A stretch of DNA of 64,000 nt from Mycolicibacter hiberniae (GTDB taxonomy: Bacteria > Actinomycetota > Actinomycetes > Mycobacteriales > Mycobacteriaceae), in contig NZ_AP022609.1 in NCBI RefSeq assembly GCF_010729485.1, forward strand, positions 930,001-994,000, given 5' to 3'. Both the position numbers and the translations under genes were made by a program. Position 1 is the first letter of the stretch. Each line of letters starts with the position of its first letter. This document shows positions 42,328 to 55,471 of this stretch, piece after piece. The notes beneath the pieces are model-generated. The model worked only from the letters and a program-made list of their open reading frames with translations, made no database searches and was not told the DNA's origin.

Positions 42328-43751
42328 ACCCCGAACCGGCCGCCGGCCCCGAACCGACACCGGACGAGATCGCGGCCTTGCTGCAGGTGGAACACCTACT
42401 CGATCAGCGTTGGGGCGAAACCCAGATCGAGCCGAGCCTGGCCCGGATCAACGCGCTGCTGGACCTGCTCGGCTCCCCACAGCGCAGTTATCCGTCCATT
42501 CACGTCGCCGGGACCAACGGCAAGACCTCGGTGGCGCGCATGATCGACGCGTTGCTGACCGCTTTCTCCCGCCGTACCGGGCGCACCACCAGCCCGCACC
42601 TGCAGTCGGCGGTCGAGCGCATCGCCATCGACGGCGAGCCGATCAGCCCGGCGCGATACGTGCAGACCTACACCGAGATCGAGCCCTTCGTTCAGATGGT
42701 CGACGCGTCCTCCCACGCTGACGGGGGACCGGCCATGAGCAAGTTCGAGGTGCTGACCGGCATGGCATTCGCGGCCTTCGCCGACGCGCCGGTCGACGTC
42801 GCGGTGGTCGAGGTCGGCATGGGCGGTCGCTGGGACGCCACCAACGTGGTGCAGGCTCCGGTCGCCGTCATCACCCCGATCGGCATCGACCACGTCGACT
42901 ATCTCGGTGCGGACATCGCCGGAATAGCCGCGGAGAAGGCCGGCGTCATCCACCGCTCGCCGGACGAACTGACCGACACCGTGGCGGTGATCGCCCGTCA
43001 GGCGCCCGAGGCGATGGAGGTGCTGCTCGCGGAATCGGTGCGCGCGGATGCCGCGGTGGCACGGGAGGACTCCGAGTTCGCGGTACGCAGCCGTCAACTC
43101 GCGGTCGGCGGACAGGTGCTGGAACTGCAGGGCCTCGGCGGGGTGTACTCCGAGATCTTTCTGCCGCTGCACGGCGCGCACCAGGCCCACAACGCCGTGC
43201 TGGCACTGGCGGCGGTGGAGGCATTTTTCGGCGCCGGCGCCGACCGTCAACTCGACGTCGAGACGGTCCGGGTGGGCTTCGCGGCGGTGCGCAGCCCCGG
43301 CCGGCTGGAGCGGATGCGCAGCTCGCCCACAGTCTTCATCGATGCGGCCCACAACCCGGCCGGGGCCGCCGTGCTGGCCCAGGCCCTGACCGACGATTTC
43401 GACTTCCGCCATCTCGTCGGTGTGGTCAGCGTGATGCGGGACAAGGACGTGGACGGCATTCTGGCGGCGCTGGAGCCGGTGTTCGACCGGATTGTGGTGA
43501 CGCACAACGGTTCCGAGCGGGCGTTGGACGTCGAGCGGCTTACCGTTGCAGCAGCGCGGTGGTTCGGTGACGACCGGGTGGTCACCACCGAAACGCTCGA
43601 GGACGCGATCGACGCCGCCACCGCTTTGGTCGACGAATTCGACTCTGCGGAGCAGGCGATGGCGGGTGGGTCGGGGGCCGGGATCGTGATCACCGGCTCG
43701 GTGGTCACCGCCGGCGCCGCGCGTTCGCTGTTCGGCAAGGACCCGGCATGA
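42324..43751 (+). CDS. folC: Folylpolyglutamate/dihydrofolate synthase
   Basis: ATP-dependent ligase of 475 residues adding glutamate to (dihydro)folate. The P-loop is [15 protein letters not shown] (near residue 53), followed by the omega loop [13 protein letters not shown] segment [17 protein letters not shown], the [12 protein letters not shown] metal site and the C-terminal-domain entry [10 protein letters not shown]. It is coupled to valS upstream and to the DUF4233 gene downstream by ATGA overlaps. Confidence 0.95.
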   Translation: MNPEPAAGPEPTPDEIAALLQVEHLLDQRWGETQIEPSLARINALLDLLGSPQRSYPSIHVAGTNGKTSVARMIDALLTAFSRRTGRTTSPHLQSAVERIAIDGEPISPARYVQTYTEIEPFVQMVDASSHADGGPAMSKFEVLTGMAFAAFADAPVDVAVVEVGMGGRWDATNVVQAPVAVITPIGIDHVDYLGADIAGIAAEKAGVIHRSPDELTDTVAVIARQAPEAMEVLLAESVRADAAVAREDSEFAVRSRQLAVGGQVLELQGLGGVYSEIFLPLHGAHQAHNAVLALAAVEAFFGAGADRQLDVETVRVGFAAVRSPGRLERMRSSPTVFIDAAHNPAGAAVLAQALTDDFDFRHLVGVVSVMRDKDVDGILAALEPVFDRIVVTHNGSERALDVERLTVAAARWFGDDRVVTTETLEDAIDAATALVDEFDSAEQAMAGGSGAGIVITGSVVTAGAARSLFGKDPA

Positions 43752-44149
43752 CCGGAGACGACGAGGTGCAGCGCAGCGATGAGGAGAAGGCGGCCGACAT
43801 GACCCAGCGTCCAGACGCTCCCGATCCGTGGCGGGGCTTTCGCGGCGTGATGTCCGCGACGCTGATCCTGGAGGCCATCACGGTGCTGCTGGCCCTGCCG
43901 GTGGTCAGCGTCGTCGGGGGCGGCCTGACCCCGTTCTCGCTGGCCTACCTGCTCGGCCTGGCGCTGGTGCTGCTGGCGTTCGCGGGCATCCAGGGCCGGA
44001 GTTGGGCAATCTGGGCCAATCTGGCGCTGCAAGCGGTGTTGGTGGCCGGGTTTGTGGTCTACCCCGGCGTGGGGGTGATGGGCCTGGTGTTCACCGCGGT
44101 GTGGGTGCTGATCGCCTATTTCCGTGCCGTGGTCATGCGACGCTCGTGA
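43748..44149 (+). CDS. DUF4233 membrane protein
   Basis: Membrane protein of 133 residues. It has a polar N-terminus of about 30 residues, then four hydrophobic helices beginning at [22 protein letters not shown]. It is the conserved partner of folC in actinobacteria (Rv2446c) with no known role. Its ATG overlaps the folC stop. Confidence 0.9.
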   Translation: MTGDDEVQRSDEEKAADMTQRPDAPDPWRGFRGVMSATLILEAITVLLALPVVSVVGGGLTPFSLAYLLGLALVLLAFAGIQGRSWAIWANLALQAVLVAGFVVYPGVGVMGLVFTAVWVLIAYFRAVVMRRS

Positions 44150-44235
44150 CGCCATCCGGCCTGTCGGCCGGTACGCTGTCGCCCGTGCCGCTGGCGACGA
44201 TGCCCGGCGGGGCGAGGGATGAGGAGCGGCGCTGC

Positions 44236-44682
44236 ATGACTGAGCGGACTTTGGTACTGATCAAGCCGGACGGCGTGAACCGTCGGCTGGTGGGCGAGAT
44301 CATCAGCAGGATCGAGCGCAAGGGTCTGACGTTGGCGGCACTGGAGCTGCGGCCGGTGCAGCAGGCGGTGGCCCGCCAGCACTACGGCGAGCACGAGGGG
44401 AAGGCGTTCTTCGCCTCACTGCTGGACTTCATCACCTCCGGACCCGTGGTCGCCGCCGTGGTGGAGGGCCCGCGCGCGATCGAGGCGTTCCGGCAGCTCG
44501 CCGGTGGTACCGACCCGGTGGCCAAGGCCACCCCCGGCACCATTCGGGGCGATTTCGGTTTGGAGACCCAATTCAACCTGGTACACGGCTCGGACTCGCC
44601 GGAGTCCGCCGAGCGGGAGATCGCACTGTGGTTCCCCGACCTGAAGCCGTCGGCGCCGACGTCGCCGATGACACTGGCCTGA
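44236..44682 (+). CDS. ndk: Nucleoside diphosphate kinase
   Basis: Enzyme of 148 residues transferring the terminal phosphate between nucleoside triphosphates and diphosphates. The start is [13 protein letters not shown], with the active-site His in [16 protein letters not shown] and RGDFGLE before it. M. tuberculosis Ndk has 136 residues; here about ten extra residues ([12 protein letters not shown]) extend the C-terminus. The ATG at 44236 is used; the open frame to 43828 is in the wrong context. A short ACTGGC/GCCAGT hairpin with a downstream TTTT lies at the stop. Confidence 0.95.
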   Translation: MTERTLVLIKPDGVNRRLVGEIISRIERKGLTLAALELRPVQQAVARQHYGEHEGKAFFASLLDFITSGPVVAAVVEGPRAIEAFRQLAGGTDPVAKATPGTIRGDFGLETQFNLVHGSDSPESAEREIALWFPDLKPSAPTSPMTLA

Positions 44683-44979
44683 CCACGCCAGTTAGCGCCT
44701 TTTGTCCGGCGCCTGCGGGTTGTGTGGGATACTGGCTAACGGGTGAACGTGACCGGACCGGTTTCCGACACCCGAATGAAGACTTCGGCGAGTGCGACGG
44801 TCGCGATACGTGATGCGGCGCCGATCGCCGGTCGTCATTCAGCCAGGCACCGAGTCGGTTCAACCAGAGCCCCTCGGAGCGAGACCACCACAAGCCCGGG
44901 ATAGTGAGTCGGGCTCATAACGAGAAGTCCTCGCGTGGCCGCGTCGCAATCACGCGCCCGGGGGCTTGAGGAGACGTAC
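44683..44979 (+). promoter_or_regulatory. rne upstream region and probable long 5' leader
   Basis: About 300 bases without a gene. A possible -10 (GATACT, 44728-44733) would give a leader of roughly 240 bases. Within it a 6-bp stem AGCCCG/CGGGCT lies at 44893-44915. Long rne leaders serve autoregulation in other bacteria, so the same is possible here. No other feature was recognised. Confidence 0.4.
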
Positions 44980-48036
<3,057 letters not shown>

Positions 48037-48077
48037 TGTCGTGCCGGTTTGACCCCTTAGACGCTGGTCACGTACCC

Positions 48078-48106
48078 TTGACCAGTTGTCGCCAGGCGGG
48101 AATAAC
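48078..48106 (+). promoter_or_regulatory. Possible promoter of rplU-rpmA
   Basis: TTGACC (48078-48083) and AATAAC (48101-48106) are separated by 17 bases, about 80 bases before rplU. The -35 is good and the -10 is poor. CTGGTC/GACCAG forms a small stem over the -35. Confidence 0.35.
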
Positions 48107-48187
48107 CCCAGCTCGGCGGACAGAACCCCAGACACCTGCGCAAGTCCCGATGGCGTGCGCGCCCGAGAAGCAGAGGTAAAACCAACG

Positions 48188-48499
48188 ATGGCGACGTACG
48201 CAATCGTCAAGACCGGCGGCAAGCAGTACAAGGTTGCCGTCGGTGACGTGCTCAAGGTCGAGAAGATCGAGTCCGAGCCGGGATCGTCGGTCTCGCTGCC
48301 GGTCGCGCTGGTCGTAGACGGCGCCACCGTCACCACCGACGCAGCCAAGCTGGCGAAGGTGGCGGTCACCGGCGAGGTGCTCGAGCACACCAAGGGTCCC
48401 AAGATCCGCATCCACAAGTTCAAGAACAAGACCGGCTACCACAAGCGGCAGGGTCACCGTCAGCAGCTGACCGTGCTCAAGGTCACCGGAATCGCGTGA
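48188..48499 (+). CDS. rplU: 50S ribosomal protein L21
   Basis: Large-subunit protein of 103 residues beginning [20 protein letters not shown]. It has the L21 signature [16 protein letters not shown] near the C-terminus. The ATG at 48188 gives the family length; the longer frame upstream is discarded. It is followed by rpmA in the usual rplU-rpmA-obg order. Confidence 0.98.
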   Translation: MATYAIVKTGGKQYKVAVGDVLKVEKIESEPGSSVSLPVALVVDGATVTTDAAKLAKVAVTGEVLEHTKGPKIRIHKFKNKTGYHKRQGHRQQLTVLKVTGIA

Positions 48500-48546
48500 T
48501 GAGCCGTCCGGCGAAGAACAGATAACACTGAGCAGGAGACAACCAC

Positions 48547-48807
48547 ATGGCACACAAGAAGGGCGCTTCCAGCTCACGTAACGGGCGCGACTCCAATGCC
48601 CAGCGGCTTGGCGTCAAGCGGTTCGGCGGCCAGGTCGTCAAGGCCGGCGAGATTTTGGTGCGGCAGCGGGGTACTCATTTCCACCCCGGCATCAACGTGG
48701 GGCGCGGCGGCGACGACACCCTGTTCGCCACGGCGCCCGGTTCGGTCGAGTTCGGGCTGAAGCGCGGCCGCAAGACCATCAACATCTTGCCTGTCGCCCG
48801 CGACTAG
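48547..48807 (+). CDS. rpmA: 50S ribosomal protein L27
   Basis: Ribosomal protein of 86 residues. The N-terminal [22 protein letters not shown] reaches toward the peptidyl-transferase centre, and [15 protein letters not shown] is the family signature. There is no N-terminal extension, so no processing is expected. AGGAGA lies before the ATG. Confidence 0.98.
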   Translation: MAHKKGASSSRNGRDSNAQRLGVKRFGGQVVKAGEILVRQRGTHFHPGINVGRGGDDTLFATAPGSVEFGLKRGRKTINILPVARD

Positions 48808-48856
48808 TCGCCGGGCGTGATTGGGCGCCTTTGCGCGCCGGATAGGTAGTAACGCC

Positions 48857-50302
48857 ATGTCCCGGTTCGTCGACCGCGTTGTCATCCATGTGCGCGCCGG
48901 CGACGGAGGTAACGGCTGCGCGTCGATCCATCGGGAGAAGTTCAAGCCGCTCGGCGGCCCCGACGGTGGAAACGGCGGTCGCGGCGGCAGCGTCGTGCTG
49001 GTGGTCGATCCCGGCGTGCATACGCTGCTGGACTTTCACTTCCGGCCGCACATCTCGGCGGCGTCCGGCAAGCAGGGACAGGGCAACAACAAGGTCGGCG
49101 CCGCCGGCGCGGACCTGGAGATCAAGGTTCCCGACGGCACCGTCGTCCTCGACGAACATGGCCGGCTGCTGGCCGACCTGGTGGGCGCGGGCGCGCGTTT
49201 CGAGGCGGCGGCCGGCGGTCGCGGAGGGCTGGGCAACGCCGCGCTGGTGTCGCGGGCCCGCAAGGCGCCCGGCTTCGCGCTGTTGGGGGAGAAGGGCGAA
49301 GCCCGTGACCTCACCCTGGAACTCAAGACCGTCGCCGACGTCGGCCTGATCGGGTTCCCCTCTGCGGGCAAGTCCGCGCTGGTATCGGTGATCTCGGCGG
49401 CAAAGCCGAAGATCGCCGACTATCCCTTCACCACCCTGGCGCCGAACCTGGGCGTGGTCTCGGCCGGGGAGGACACCTACACCGTCGCCGATGTCCCCGG
49501 CCTCATCCCGGGTGCCTCCACCGGGCGCGGCCTGGGTTTGGATTTTCTGCGGCACATCGAGCGCTGCGCGGTGCTGGTGCACGTCGTGGACTGCGCGACC
49601 GCTGAGCCCGGTCGGGATCCGCTGTCCGACATCGAGGCGATCGAGGCCGAACTCGCCGCCTACACCCCCACCATGCAGGGGGATTCGGTGCTCGGCGACC
49701 TGATCGATCGGCCGCGGGCGGTGGTGCTCAACAAGATCGACGTTCCTGAGGCGCTGGAGATGGCGGAGTTCGTCCGCGACGACATCGTGGCCGAGCGCGG
49801 ATGGCCGGTGTTCATGGTCTCCACGGTGAGCCGGGTCGGCTTGCGGCCGTTGACTTTTGCGCTGGCCGAGATGGTGCGGGACTACCGTGCCGCGCAACCG
49901 GAGCCAGTGGCGCGCCGTCCGGTGATTCGCCCGGTGGTCGCGGGGGAGACCGGCTTCAGCGTCGAACCCGACGGCGAGGGCGGCTTCGTCGTGCGGGGCA
50001 CCCGTCCCGAGCGCTGGGTGCACCAGACCAACTTCGACAACGACGAGGCGGTCGGATACCTGGGCGACCGACTGGCCCGGCTCGGGGTCGAGGAAGAGCT
50101 GCTGCGGCTGGGCGCCCGCCCGGGCTGTGCGGTGACCATCGGGGACATGACCTTCGACTGGGAGCCGGCCACACCGGCGGGGGTGGACATCACGCTGTCG
50201 GGCCGGGGTACCGACAGCAGGCTGGAACGCACCGACCGCGTGGGGGCCGCGGAGCGCAAGGTCGCGCGCAAGCAACGGCGCGAGCATTCGGAGGATTCAT
50301 GA
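48857..50302 (+). CDS. obg: GTPase Obg
   Basis: Ribosome-associated GTPase of 481 residues involved in 50S assembly and stress control. Three domains are visible: the Gly-rich Obg fold (about 1-160, with [14 protein letters not shown]), the G domain with [11 protein letters not shown] near residue 167, [10 protein letters not shown] and NKIDVPEAL, and a C-terminal OCT domain. The ATG at 48857 ([18 protein letters not shown]) is the family start. The stop overlaps the proB ATG (ATGA). Confidence 0.96.
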   Translation: MSRFVDRVVIHVRAGDGGNGCASIHREKFKPLGGPDGGNGGRGGSVVLVVDPGVHTLLDFHFRPHISAASGKQGQGNNKVGAAGADLEIKVPDGTVVLDEHGRLLADLVGAGARFEAAAGGRGGLGNAALVSRARKAPGFALLGEKGEARDLTLELKTVADVGLIGFPSAGKSALVSVISAAKPKIADYPFTTLAPNLGVVSAGEDTYTVADVPGLIPGASTGRGLGLDFLRHIERCAVLVHVVDCATAEPGRDPLSDIEAIEAELAAYTPTMQGDSVLGDLIDRPRAVVLNKIDVPEALEMAEFVRDDIVAERGWPVFMVSTVSRVGLRPLTFALAEMVRDYRAAQPEPVARRPVIRPVVAGETGFSVEPDGEGGFVVRGTRPERWVHQTNFDNDEAVGYLGDRLARLGVEEELLRLGARPGCAVTIGDMTFDWEPATPAGVDITLSGRGTDSRLERTDRVGAAERKVARKQRREHSEDS

Positions 50303-51411
50303 GCCGCGTGCACTCGGATGCGCGCGAGGCTGTCCGGACTGCGCGCAGTGTGGTGGTCAAGATCGGCACCACCGCGCTGACCAGCGAGAATGGCAGGTTC
50401 GACGCGGCCCGGCTGGCGGGGCTCGCCGAGGCCATCGAGGCTCGGATGAAGGCCGGCTCGGATGTGGTGATCGTGTCCTCGGGGGCTATCGCCGCCGGCC
50501 TGGACCCACTCGGGTTGAGCCGGCGGCCCACCGACCTGGCGACCAAGCAGGCCGCGGCCAGCGTGGGCCAGGTGGCGCTGGTCAACGCCTGGAGTGCCGC
50601 CTTCGGCCGATTCGGCCGCACCGTCGGACAGGTGCTGCTCACCGCCCAAGACGTCTCGATGCGGGTGTCGCACACCAACGCCGCACGCACCCTGGACCGG
50701 CTGCGCGCGTTGCACGCGGTGGCCATCGTCAACGAGAACGACACGGTGGCCACCAACGAGATTCGCTTCGGCGACAATGACCGGTTGTCGGCCCTGGTGG
50801 CGCATCTGGTCGGCGCCGACGCGCTGGTGCTGCTCTCCGACATCGACGGCCTCTACGACTCCGATCCGCGTAAGGGCCCGGCCCGTCTGGTCCCGGAGGT
50901 GTCCGGACCCGACGACCTCGCCGGCGTGGTCGCCAGCGAAGGCAGTCACCTGGGCACCGGCGGCATGGTCTCGAAGCTGTCGTCGGCGTTGCTGGCCGCC
51001 GACGCAGGCGTGCCGGTACTGCTGGCCGCGGCCGACGATGCCGCTGCGGCGCTGTCGGAGGCGTCGGTCGGCACCGTCTTCGCCCCCCGGGCTCAGCGGC
51101 TGTCGGCACGCAAGTTCTGGGTGCGTCACGCCGCCGACGCGGCCGGGCTGCTGACGCTGGACGCCGGGGCGGTCGAGGCGGTGCTGGCGCGCCGCCGGTC
51201 GCTGTTGCCCGCCGGTATCGTCGCGGTGTCGGGCCGGTTCTACGGCGGCGACGTCGTCGAACTGTGCGGTCCGGACGGTTCGGTGGTCGCCCGCGGCGTC
51301 GTCGGCTACGACGCCGCGGAGCTGGACGCCATGATCGGCCGTTCCACCGCCGACCTGGCACCCGATGCGCGGCGCCCGGTGGTCCATGCCGACGATCTGG
51401 TGGCGCTGTAA
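50299..51411 (+). CDS. proB: Glutamate 5-kinase
   Basis: First enzyme of proline synthesis, 370 residues, phosphorylating glutamate. The kinase domain has [47 protein letters not shown] and [18 protein letters not shown] with [14 protein letters not shown]-terminal PUA domain follows about residue 280 ([21 protein letters not shown]). It is coupled to obg. A PE-PPE-type hydrolase gene starts 9 bases after its stop, where I recall nadE in M. tuberculosis. Confidence 0.96.
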   Translation: MSRVHSDAREAVRTARSVVVKIGTTALTSENGRFDAARLAGLAEAIEARMKAGSDVVIVSSGAIAAGLDPLGLSRRPTDLATKQAAASVGQVALVNAWSAAFGRFGRTVGQVLLTAQDVSMRVSHTNAARTLDRLRALHAVAIVNENDTVATNEIRFGDNDRLSALVAHLVGADALVLLSDIDGLYDSDPRKGPARLVPEVSGPDDLAGVVASEGSHLGTGGMVSKLSSALLAADAGVPVLLAAADDAAAALSEASVGTVFAPRAQRLSARKFWVRHAADAAGLLTLDAGAVEAVLARRRSLLPAGIVAVSGRFYGGDVVELCGPDGSVVARGVVGYDAAELDAMIGRSTADLAPDARRPVVHADDLVAL

Positions 51412-51420
51412 GTACCGGCC

Positions 51421-52182
51421 ATGAGCACGGTATTCACCATCGACGGCGCGGGCTGGAGCGGCTTTTTGCGGTTCATGTGCCGCGGCGCGGTCACCAAGGG
51501 CAAGACCATCCGGCGCGTCGCCTACCCCAACGCCTACCGCGACGGCCTGCGCTACGTCCCTGCGGTACGGGCGGTGCAGCGTGGCGCTGCCGCCCTCGAT
51601 GAGATGCTGACCGGCCACTTCGCCGCCGCGCCCGATGCCGACGACGTGGTGGTCTACGGCGTGAGCATGGGGGCCCAGGTCGCCTGCAAATGGCTGCGCG
51701 AGCGGGGGCCGGCATCGCCGGTTCCCACGGACAAGGTGTCGTTTGTGCTGCTGGCCAACCCGGAACAGCCGTTCCACGGCATCTATCGGGCCGACGCCAA
51801 GCTGGTCAGGTTCATGACGCTGCCCGACTACGGCGGCCTCGGGGTTCCGCCGGACACCCGGTACCGGGTGACCGACGTGTGCCGGCAGTACGACGGCACG
51901 GCCGACTTTCCCAATCGCCCAGCTGCGCAGGTCCCCGCCGTGGCCGTCGTCAACGCCCTGGCGGGCCTGGTGACGATCCACAACAACTACTTCCGGGTCG
52001 ATATCGACAGCCCCGACAACCTCCGTACGCGCCGCGGCAATGTCACCTACGTCATGGCCCCGACGCGCTGGCCGCCGGCCTGCGTTCTGGGCGCGCTGTC
52101 GCCGGCCCGGCGGGAAAAGCGGTGCCGGAAGATCGAGGACTCCTACGACCGCTCGGCCTGGGCCCGTCCCGTCGCGAACTAG
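51421..52182 (+). CDS. Stand-alone PE-PPE-domain serine hydrolase
   Basis: Alpha/beta hydrolase of 253 residues resembling the C-terminal PE-PPE domain found on some PE and PPE proteins. The nucleophile elbow is YGVSMGAQVA (Ser82). NPEQPFHGIYR, YDGTADFPNRP and the later HNNYF segment are typical, supplying the likely Asp and His. It lacks any PE or PPE N-terminal domain and has no clear signal peptide. It starts 9 bases after proB and could be cotranscribed with it. The substrate is expected to be a short-chain ester or lipid. Confidence 0.8.
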   Translation: MSTVFTIDGAGWSGFLRFMCRGAVTKGKTIRRVAYPNAYRDGLRYVPAVRAVQRGAAALDEMLTGHFAAAPDADDVVVYGVSMGAQVACKWLRERGPASPVPTDKVSFVLLANPEQPFHGIYRADAKLVRFMTLPDYGGLGVPPDTRYRVTDVCRQYDGTADFPNRPAAQVPAVAVVNALAGLVTIHNNYFRVDIDSPDNLRTRRGNVTYVMAPTRWPPACVLGALSPARREKRCRKIEDSYDRSAWARPVAN

Positions 52183-52190
52183 TCCGGGTA

Positions 52191-52844
52191 CTACTGCGCC
52201 GGTGTCAGATACAATGCGCCCCAAACGATTTCAGTGATCGTCCGGGCGATCTCGGCGTCGTGTTGCGGGTCTCGGGACGGCAGGTCCTGCTGGCAGACCC
52301 GTTCCACCATCCAGGTCAGCGCACTGGCGGTGGCGGCGGCCGGTAGCGCGCGGCGGATGGCGCCGTCGGCTTGGCCGGCTTCGATGACCCCGGTCAGCCG
52401 GCCGGAGATCGACGTCAGCAGCGCGCGGTAGGTGTCGCCCACCAGTGGGTCGTAGGCGGCCATTTCGTTCAGCGCGATCAGCAGTGGTTGGTGGCGCCGA
52501 TAGCTGGCGATGATCGCGGCCATCGCCGCGCCGACATCGGATGGATCATGGCGGTGCGCCACGTCCCACCATCGCTGTGCGCTCGAGGCGAGGTCGCCGA
52601 AGACCTGACCGGCGAGGCGGCGCAGCAGGTGGCCCTTGTCCTCGAAGTAGATGTAGAAGCTGGCGCGTGAGATGCCGGCCGCGGTGGCCAAGCGGTCCAC
52701 GCTGAGCTCGGTGAAGCTGGCGCCGGCGCCCATCAGCCGTTCGGTGGCGTCGAGCAGGCGGCGCTCGATGTCCTGGCGCCGCTGTTGGCGGCTGCCGGGA
52801 GGCTTGCGGGTCACAGAGGCCACAACGCTGAGGTTACCGAGCAA
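52191..52844 (-). CDS. TetR family transcriptional regulator
   Basis: Regulator of up to 217 residues. The helix-turn-helix is ELSVDRLATAAGISRASFYIYFEDKGHLL (about residues 46-74), typical of the TetR subgroup found beside P450 genes. The TTG at 52844 has no good ribosome site; a GTG at 52823 giving MASVTRKPPGSRQQRRQ is an equal alternative. It is divergent from the P450 gene, with a perfect palindrome in the P450 promoter. It is convergent with the PE-PPE gene, with 8 bases between stops. Confidence 0.85.
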   Translation of the reverse strand: MLGNLSVVASVTRKPPGSRQQRRQDIERRLLDATERLMGAGASFTELSVDRLATAAGISRASFYIYFEDKGHLLRRLAGQVFGDLASSAQRWWDVAHRHDPSDVGAAMAAIIASYRRHQPLLIALNEMAAYDPLVGDTYRALLTSISGRLTGVIEAGQADGAIRRALPAAATASALTWMVERVCQQDLPSRDPQHDAEIARTITEIVWGALYLTPAQ

Positions 52845-52857
52845 AAGACGCCTTGAC

Positions 52858-52872
52858 TAGACAAGATGTCTA
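52858..52872. promoter_or_regulatory. Putative TetR operator in P450 promoter
   Basis: TAGACA-AGA-TGTCTA is a perfect 6-3-6 palindrome. It lies between a -35 TTGACT (52853-52858) and a -10-like CATATC (52875-52880), so a bound repressor would block the P450 promoter. Confidence 0.65.
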
Positions 52873-52926
52873 AACATATCGTCAGGGCACTCCGCTGTGA
52901 CCGGAGTCATACCCTGAGGAGGCATC

Positions 52927-54186
52927 GTGACCGCATCGTCCACCGCCGCACGCGCCTATGACACGGTCGATCTCTCCTCGCGGGCGTTCTGGTCGCTCAC
53001 CGCCGCCGAGCGCGAGCGATCCTTCGCCCTACTGCGCGCCGAACGCCCGGTGAGCTGGCATCCGCCGGTCGAGGACGCCATGCTCAACGATCCCGACGAT
53101 CCCGGCTTCTGGGCCATCACCCGCCACGCCGACATCGTCACGGTGAGTCGCGCCAACGACGTGTTCCTGTCCGGCAAGGGCGTCATGTTCGAGAACTTTC
53201 CCGAGGAGATGCTGGAGACCACGCAGTCCTTCCTGGCCATGGACCCGCCCCGGCACACGAAGTTGCGCAAACTGGCCACCGCGGCGTTCACGCCCCGCCA
53301 GATCCGGCGCATCGAGGCCTCGATCAAGGCGAATGCCAAGGCGATCGTCGAAGAACTCACCGCTGCCGGCAGCGGAGCCGACTTCGTCGAACACTGCGCC
53401 AAGGAACTGCCGCTGCGCACGCTGGCCGACATGGTCGGCGTCCCGGACTCCGAGCGCGAGCAGGTGGCCCACGCCGCCGACGCACTGGTGTCCGTCAACG
53501 ACCCGGTGTTCCTCGCCGGGCGCGACCCGCTGGCGGTGATGGGCGAAAACATCATGTACCTGCATCAGGTCGCCGGCGCACTGGCCGCGCAGCGCCGGGA
53601 GTCGCCCGGCGACGATCTGTTCAGCGGCCTGGTCAACGCCGAGGTCGACGGCGATCGGCTCACCGACGCCGAAGTGTCGGCCTACTTCGTGCTGCTGGCG
53701 GTGGCCGGCAACGACACCACCCGCCAGGCCACCAGTCACGCCCTGCGGGCGCTCACCGATTTCCCCGACCAACGCCGGTGGCTGCTGGCGGACTTCGACC
53801 GCCGGATCGGGACCGCCGTCGAGGAGTTCGTCCGCTACGCCACGCCGGTGATGACCTTCCGGCGCACCGCGGCAACCGATTACGAGCTCGGCGGCCAGAC
53901 CATTCGGGCCGGTGACAAGGTGGCGCTGTTCTACTCGTCGGGTAACCGGGATGAGCAGGTGTTCGACCAGCCGGATCGCCTGGACCTGAGCCGCGGCCCG
54001 AATCCACACGTGGGCTTCGGCGGCGGCGGCCAGCACTACTGCCTGGGAACCAATGTGGCGCGGGCCCAGCTGCGGGCCATATTCGGCGAGCTGCTACACC
54101 AGCTGCCGAACATCGAGGCCGGCGAGCCGGAGTACCTAGCGGGCAGCTTCATCCACGGTATCCGCACCATGCCCTGCACTTTCTGA
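52927..54186 (+). CDS. Cytochrome P450
   Basis: Haem monooxygenase of 419 residues. The I-helix oxygen-binding motif is VAGNDTTR near residue 260, the K-helix ExxR lies in EEFVRYATP, and the haem ligand Cys is in [17 protein letters not shown] sequence ([13 protein letters not shown] near residue 365). It resembles the mycobacterial P450s acting on sterol side chains or fatty acids (CYP124/125/142 group), but the exact family needs a search. No ferredoxin gene is adjacent. Repression by the divergent TetR is inferred. The last 51 bases overlap the convergent transporter gene. Confidence 0.9.
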   Translation: MTASSTAARAYDTVDLSSRAFWSLTAAERERSFALLRAERPVSWHPPVEDAMLNDPDDPGFWAITRHADIVTVSRANDVFLSGKGVMFENFPEEMLETTQSFLAMDPPRHTKLRKLATAAFTPRQIRRIEASIKANAKAIVEELTAAGSGADFVEHCAKELPLRTLADMVGVPDSEREQVAHAADALVSVNDPVFLAGRDPLAVMGENIMYLHQVAGALAAQRRESPGDDLFSGLVNAEVDGDRLTDAEVSAYFVLLAVAGNDTTRQATSHALRALTDFPDQRRWLLADFDRRIGTAVEEFVRYATPVMTFRRTAATDYELGGQTIRAGDKVALFYSSGNRDEQVFDQPDRLDLSRGPNPHVGFGGGGQHYCLGTNVARAQLRAIFGELLHQLPNIEAGEPEYLAGSFIHGIRTMPCTF

Positions 54187-55422
54187 GTCGGCGGAGCCCG
54201 GCTGCCCGAATCGCCGGCCGGTGGCGTCCTTGCCGATTGCGGTGAGCACGATGACGGCGATCAGCGTGGGCACCAGCGTGACCACCAGGGCGAAGGGATA
54301 GCCGCGGCTGGCCGCGACGTGCTCCTGGATCGGAAGGTTGAACGCCGCGAACAGATTGCCCAGCTGGTAGGTCACCCCGGGATAGAAGCCGCGGATCGCA
54401 TCAGGCGACATCTCGGTCAGGTGTGCCGGGATGACACCCCAGGCGCCCTGCACGCAGATCTGGATCAGGAAGGAGCCGAGGCACAGCATGCCCGCGGTCT
54501 GCGACAAGGCGAACAGCGGCACGATCGGTAAACCCATCACGGCGGCGAAGATGATCGCGTGGCGCCGGCCCACACGTTGCGACAGCGAGCCGAAGAACAG
54601 CCCGCCGATGATGCCGCCGATGTTATAGATGACCGCGATCCACTTGGCCGTGACGTGCGACAGGCCCGCGCCGTCGGCCGACGTCAGGAATGTCGGGTAG
54701 ATGTCGTGGGTGCCGTGGCTCATCCAGTTGAACGCGGTCATCAGCAGAACCAGATAGCAGAACCGGCGCAGCACCTTGCCTTCGGTGAAGACGTCCCGGA
54801 TCTTGGTGCTGGTCAACCGCATCCGGTCTTGGGTGGCCTGCCACACCTCGGACTCGGTCACCCGGTAGCGGATCAGCAGACTCACCATGGCCGGCAGGAT
54901 GGAAAGCCCGAACAGCCAGCGCCAGGACAGTCCGAGGACGTCGTTGACCAGCAGCGAGGCCACGGTGGCTGCCAGGTAGCCGAACAGATACCCCTCCTGC
55001 AACAACCCGGAGAAGAACCCGCGCCGCTCCGGGGGGATCTTCTCCATGGCCAGCGCCGCGCCGAGCCCCCACTCGCCGCCCATCCCGATCCCGTACAGCA
55101 GGCGCAGAATCACCAGCACGGTGAAGGTGGGCGCGAATGCGCACAGGAATCCCACCGTCGAGTAGAAGATCACGTTCACCATCAGCGGTATCCGCCTGCC
55201 GACCCGGTCGGCCCACAGGCCGAACAGCAGCGCGCCCAGCGGGCGCATCATCAGGGTGGCGGTGGTCAGAAACGCGACCTCGGTCTTGGTATGGCCGAAG
55301 GTCTTGGCGATGTCGGCGTAGACGAACACCACGATGAAATAGTCGAAGGCATCCATCGACCAGCCGAGCACCGCTGCGAGGAAGGAATTGCGCTGGTCGG
55401 GAGTGAGTCGCTGCTTCGCCAC
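54136..55422 (-). CDS. MFS transporter, carboxylate/sialate-type
   Basis: Twelve-helix transporter of 428 residues. [20 protein letters not shown] (helix 1) and [13 protein letters not shown] (loop motif) are characteristic of the aromatic acid/sialate/lactate H+ symporter groups. Further landmarks are [24 protein letters not shown] and [12 protein letters not shown]. The GTG at 55422 ([14 protein letters not shown]) gives a normal N-terminus; the open frame continues to 55629 but is not supported. The 3' end overlaps the P450 gene by 51 bases, an unusual convergent overlap. The substrate is unknown. Confidence 0.83.
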   Translation of the reverse strand: MAKQRLTPDQRNSFLAAVLGWSMDAFDYFIVVFVYADIAKTFGHTKTEVAFLTTATLMMRPLGALLFGLWADRVGRRIPLMVNVIFYSTVGFLCAFAPTFTVLVILRLLYGIGMGGEWGLGAALAMEKIPPERRGFFSGLLQEGYLFGYLAATVASLLVNDVLGLSWRWLFGLSILPAMVSLLIRYRVTESEVWQATQDRMRLTSTKIRDVFTEGKVLRRFCYLVLLMTAFNWMSHGTHDIYPTFLTSADGAGLSHVTAKWIAVIYNIGGIIGGLFFGSLSQRVGRRHAIIFAAVMGLPIVPLFALSQTAGMLCLGSFLIQICVQGAWGVIPAHLTEMSPDAIRGFYPGVTYQLGNLFAAFNLPIQEHVAASRGYPFALVVTLVPTLIAVIVLTAIGKDATGRRFGQPGSADSESAGHGADTVDEAAR

Positions 55423-55471
55423 CCGAGCATAGTGCCGGATTTCGGTGCGATTGTGTGCCTCTACCGACGGA

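Noticed and set aside
49882..52224. 780-codon minus-strand frame over obg, proB and the PE-PPE gene
   Set aside because: It is antisense to three well-supported genes and shows no protein-like features.
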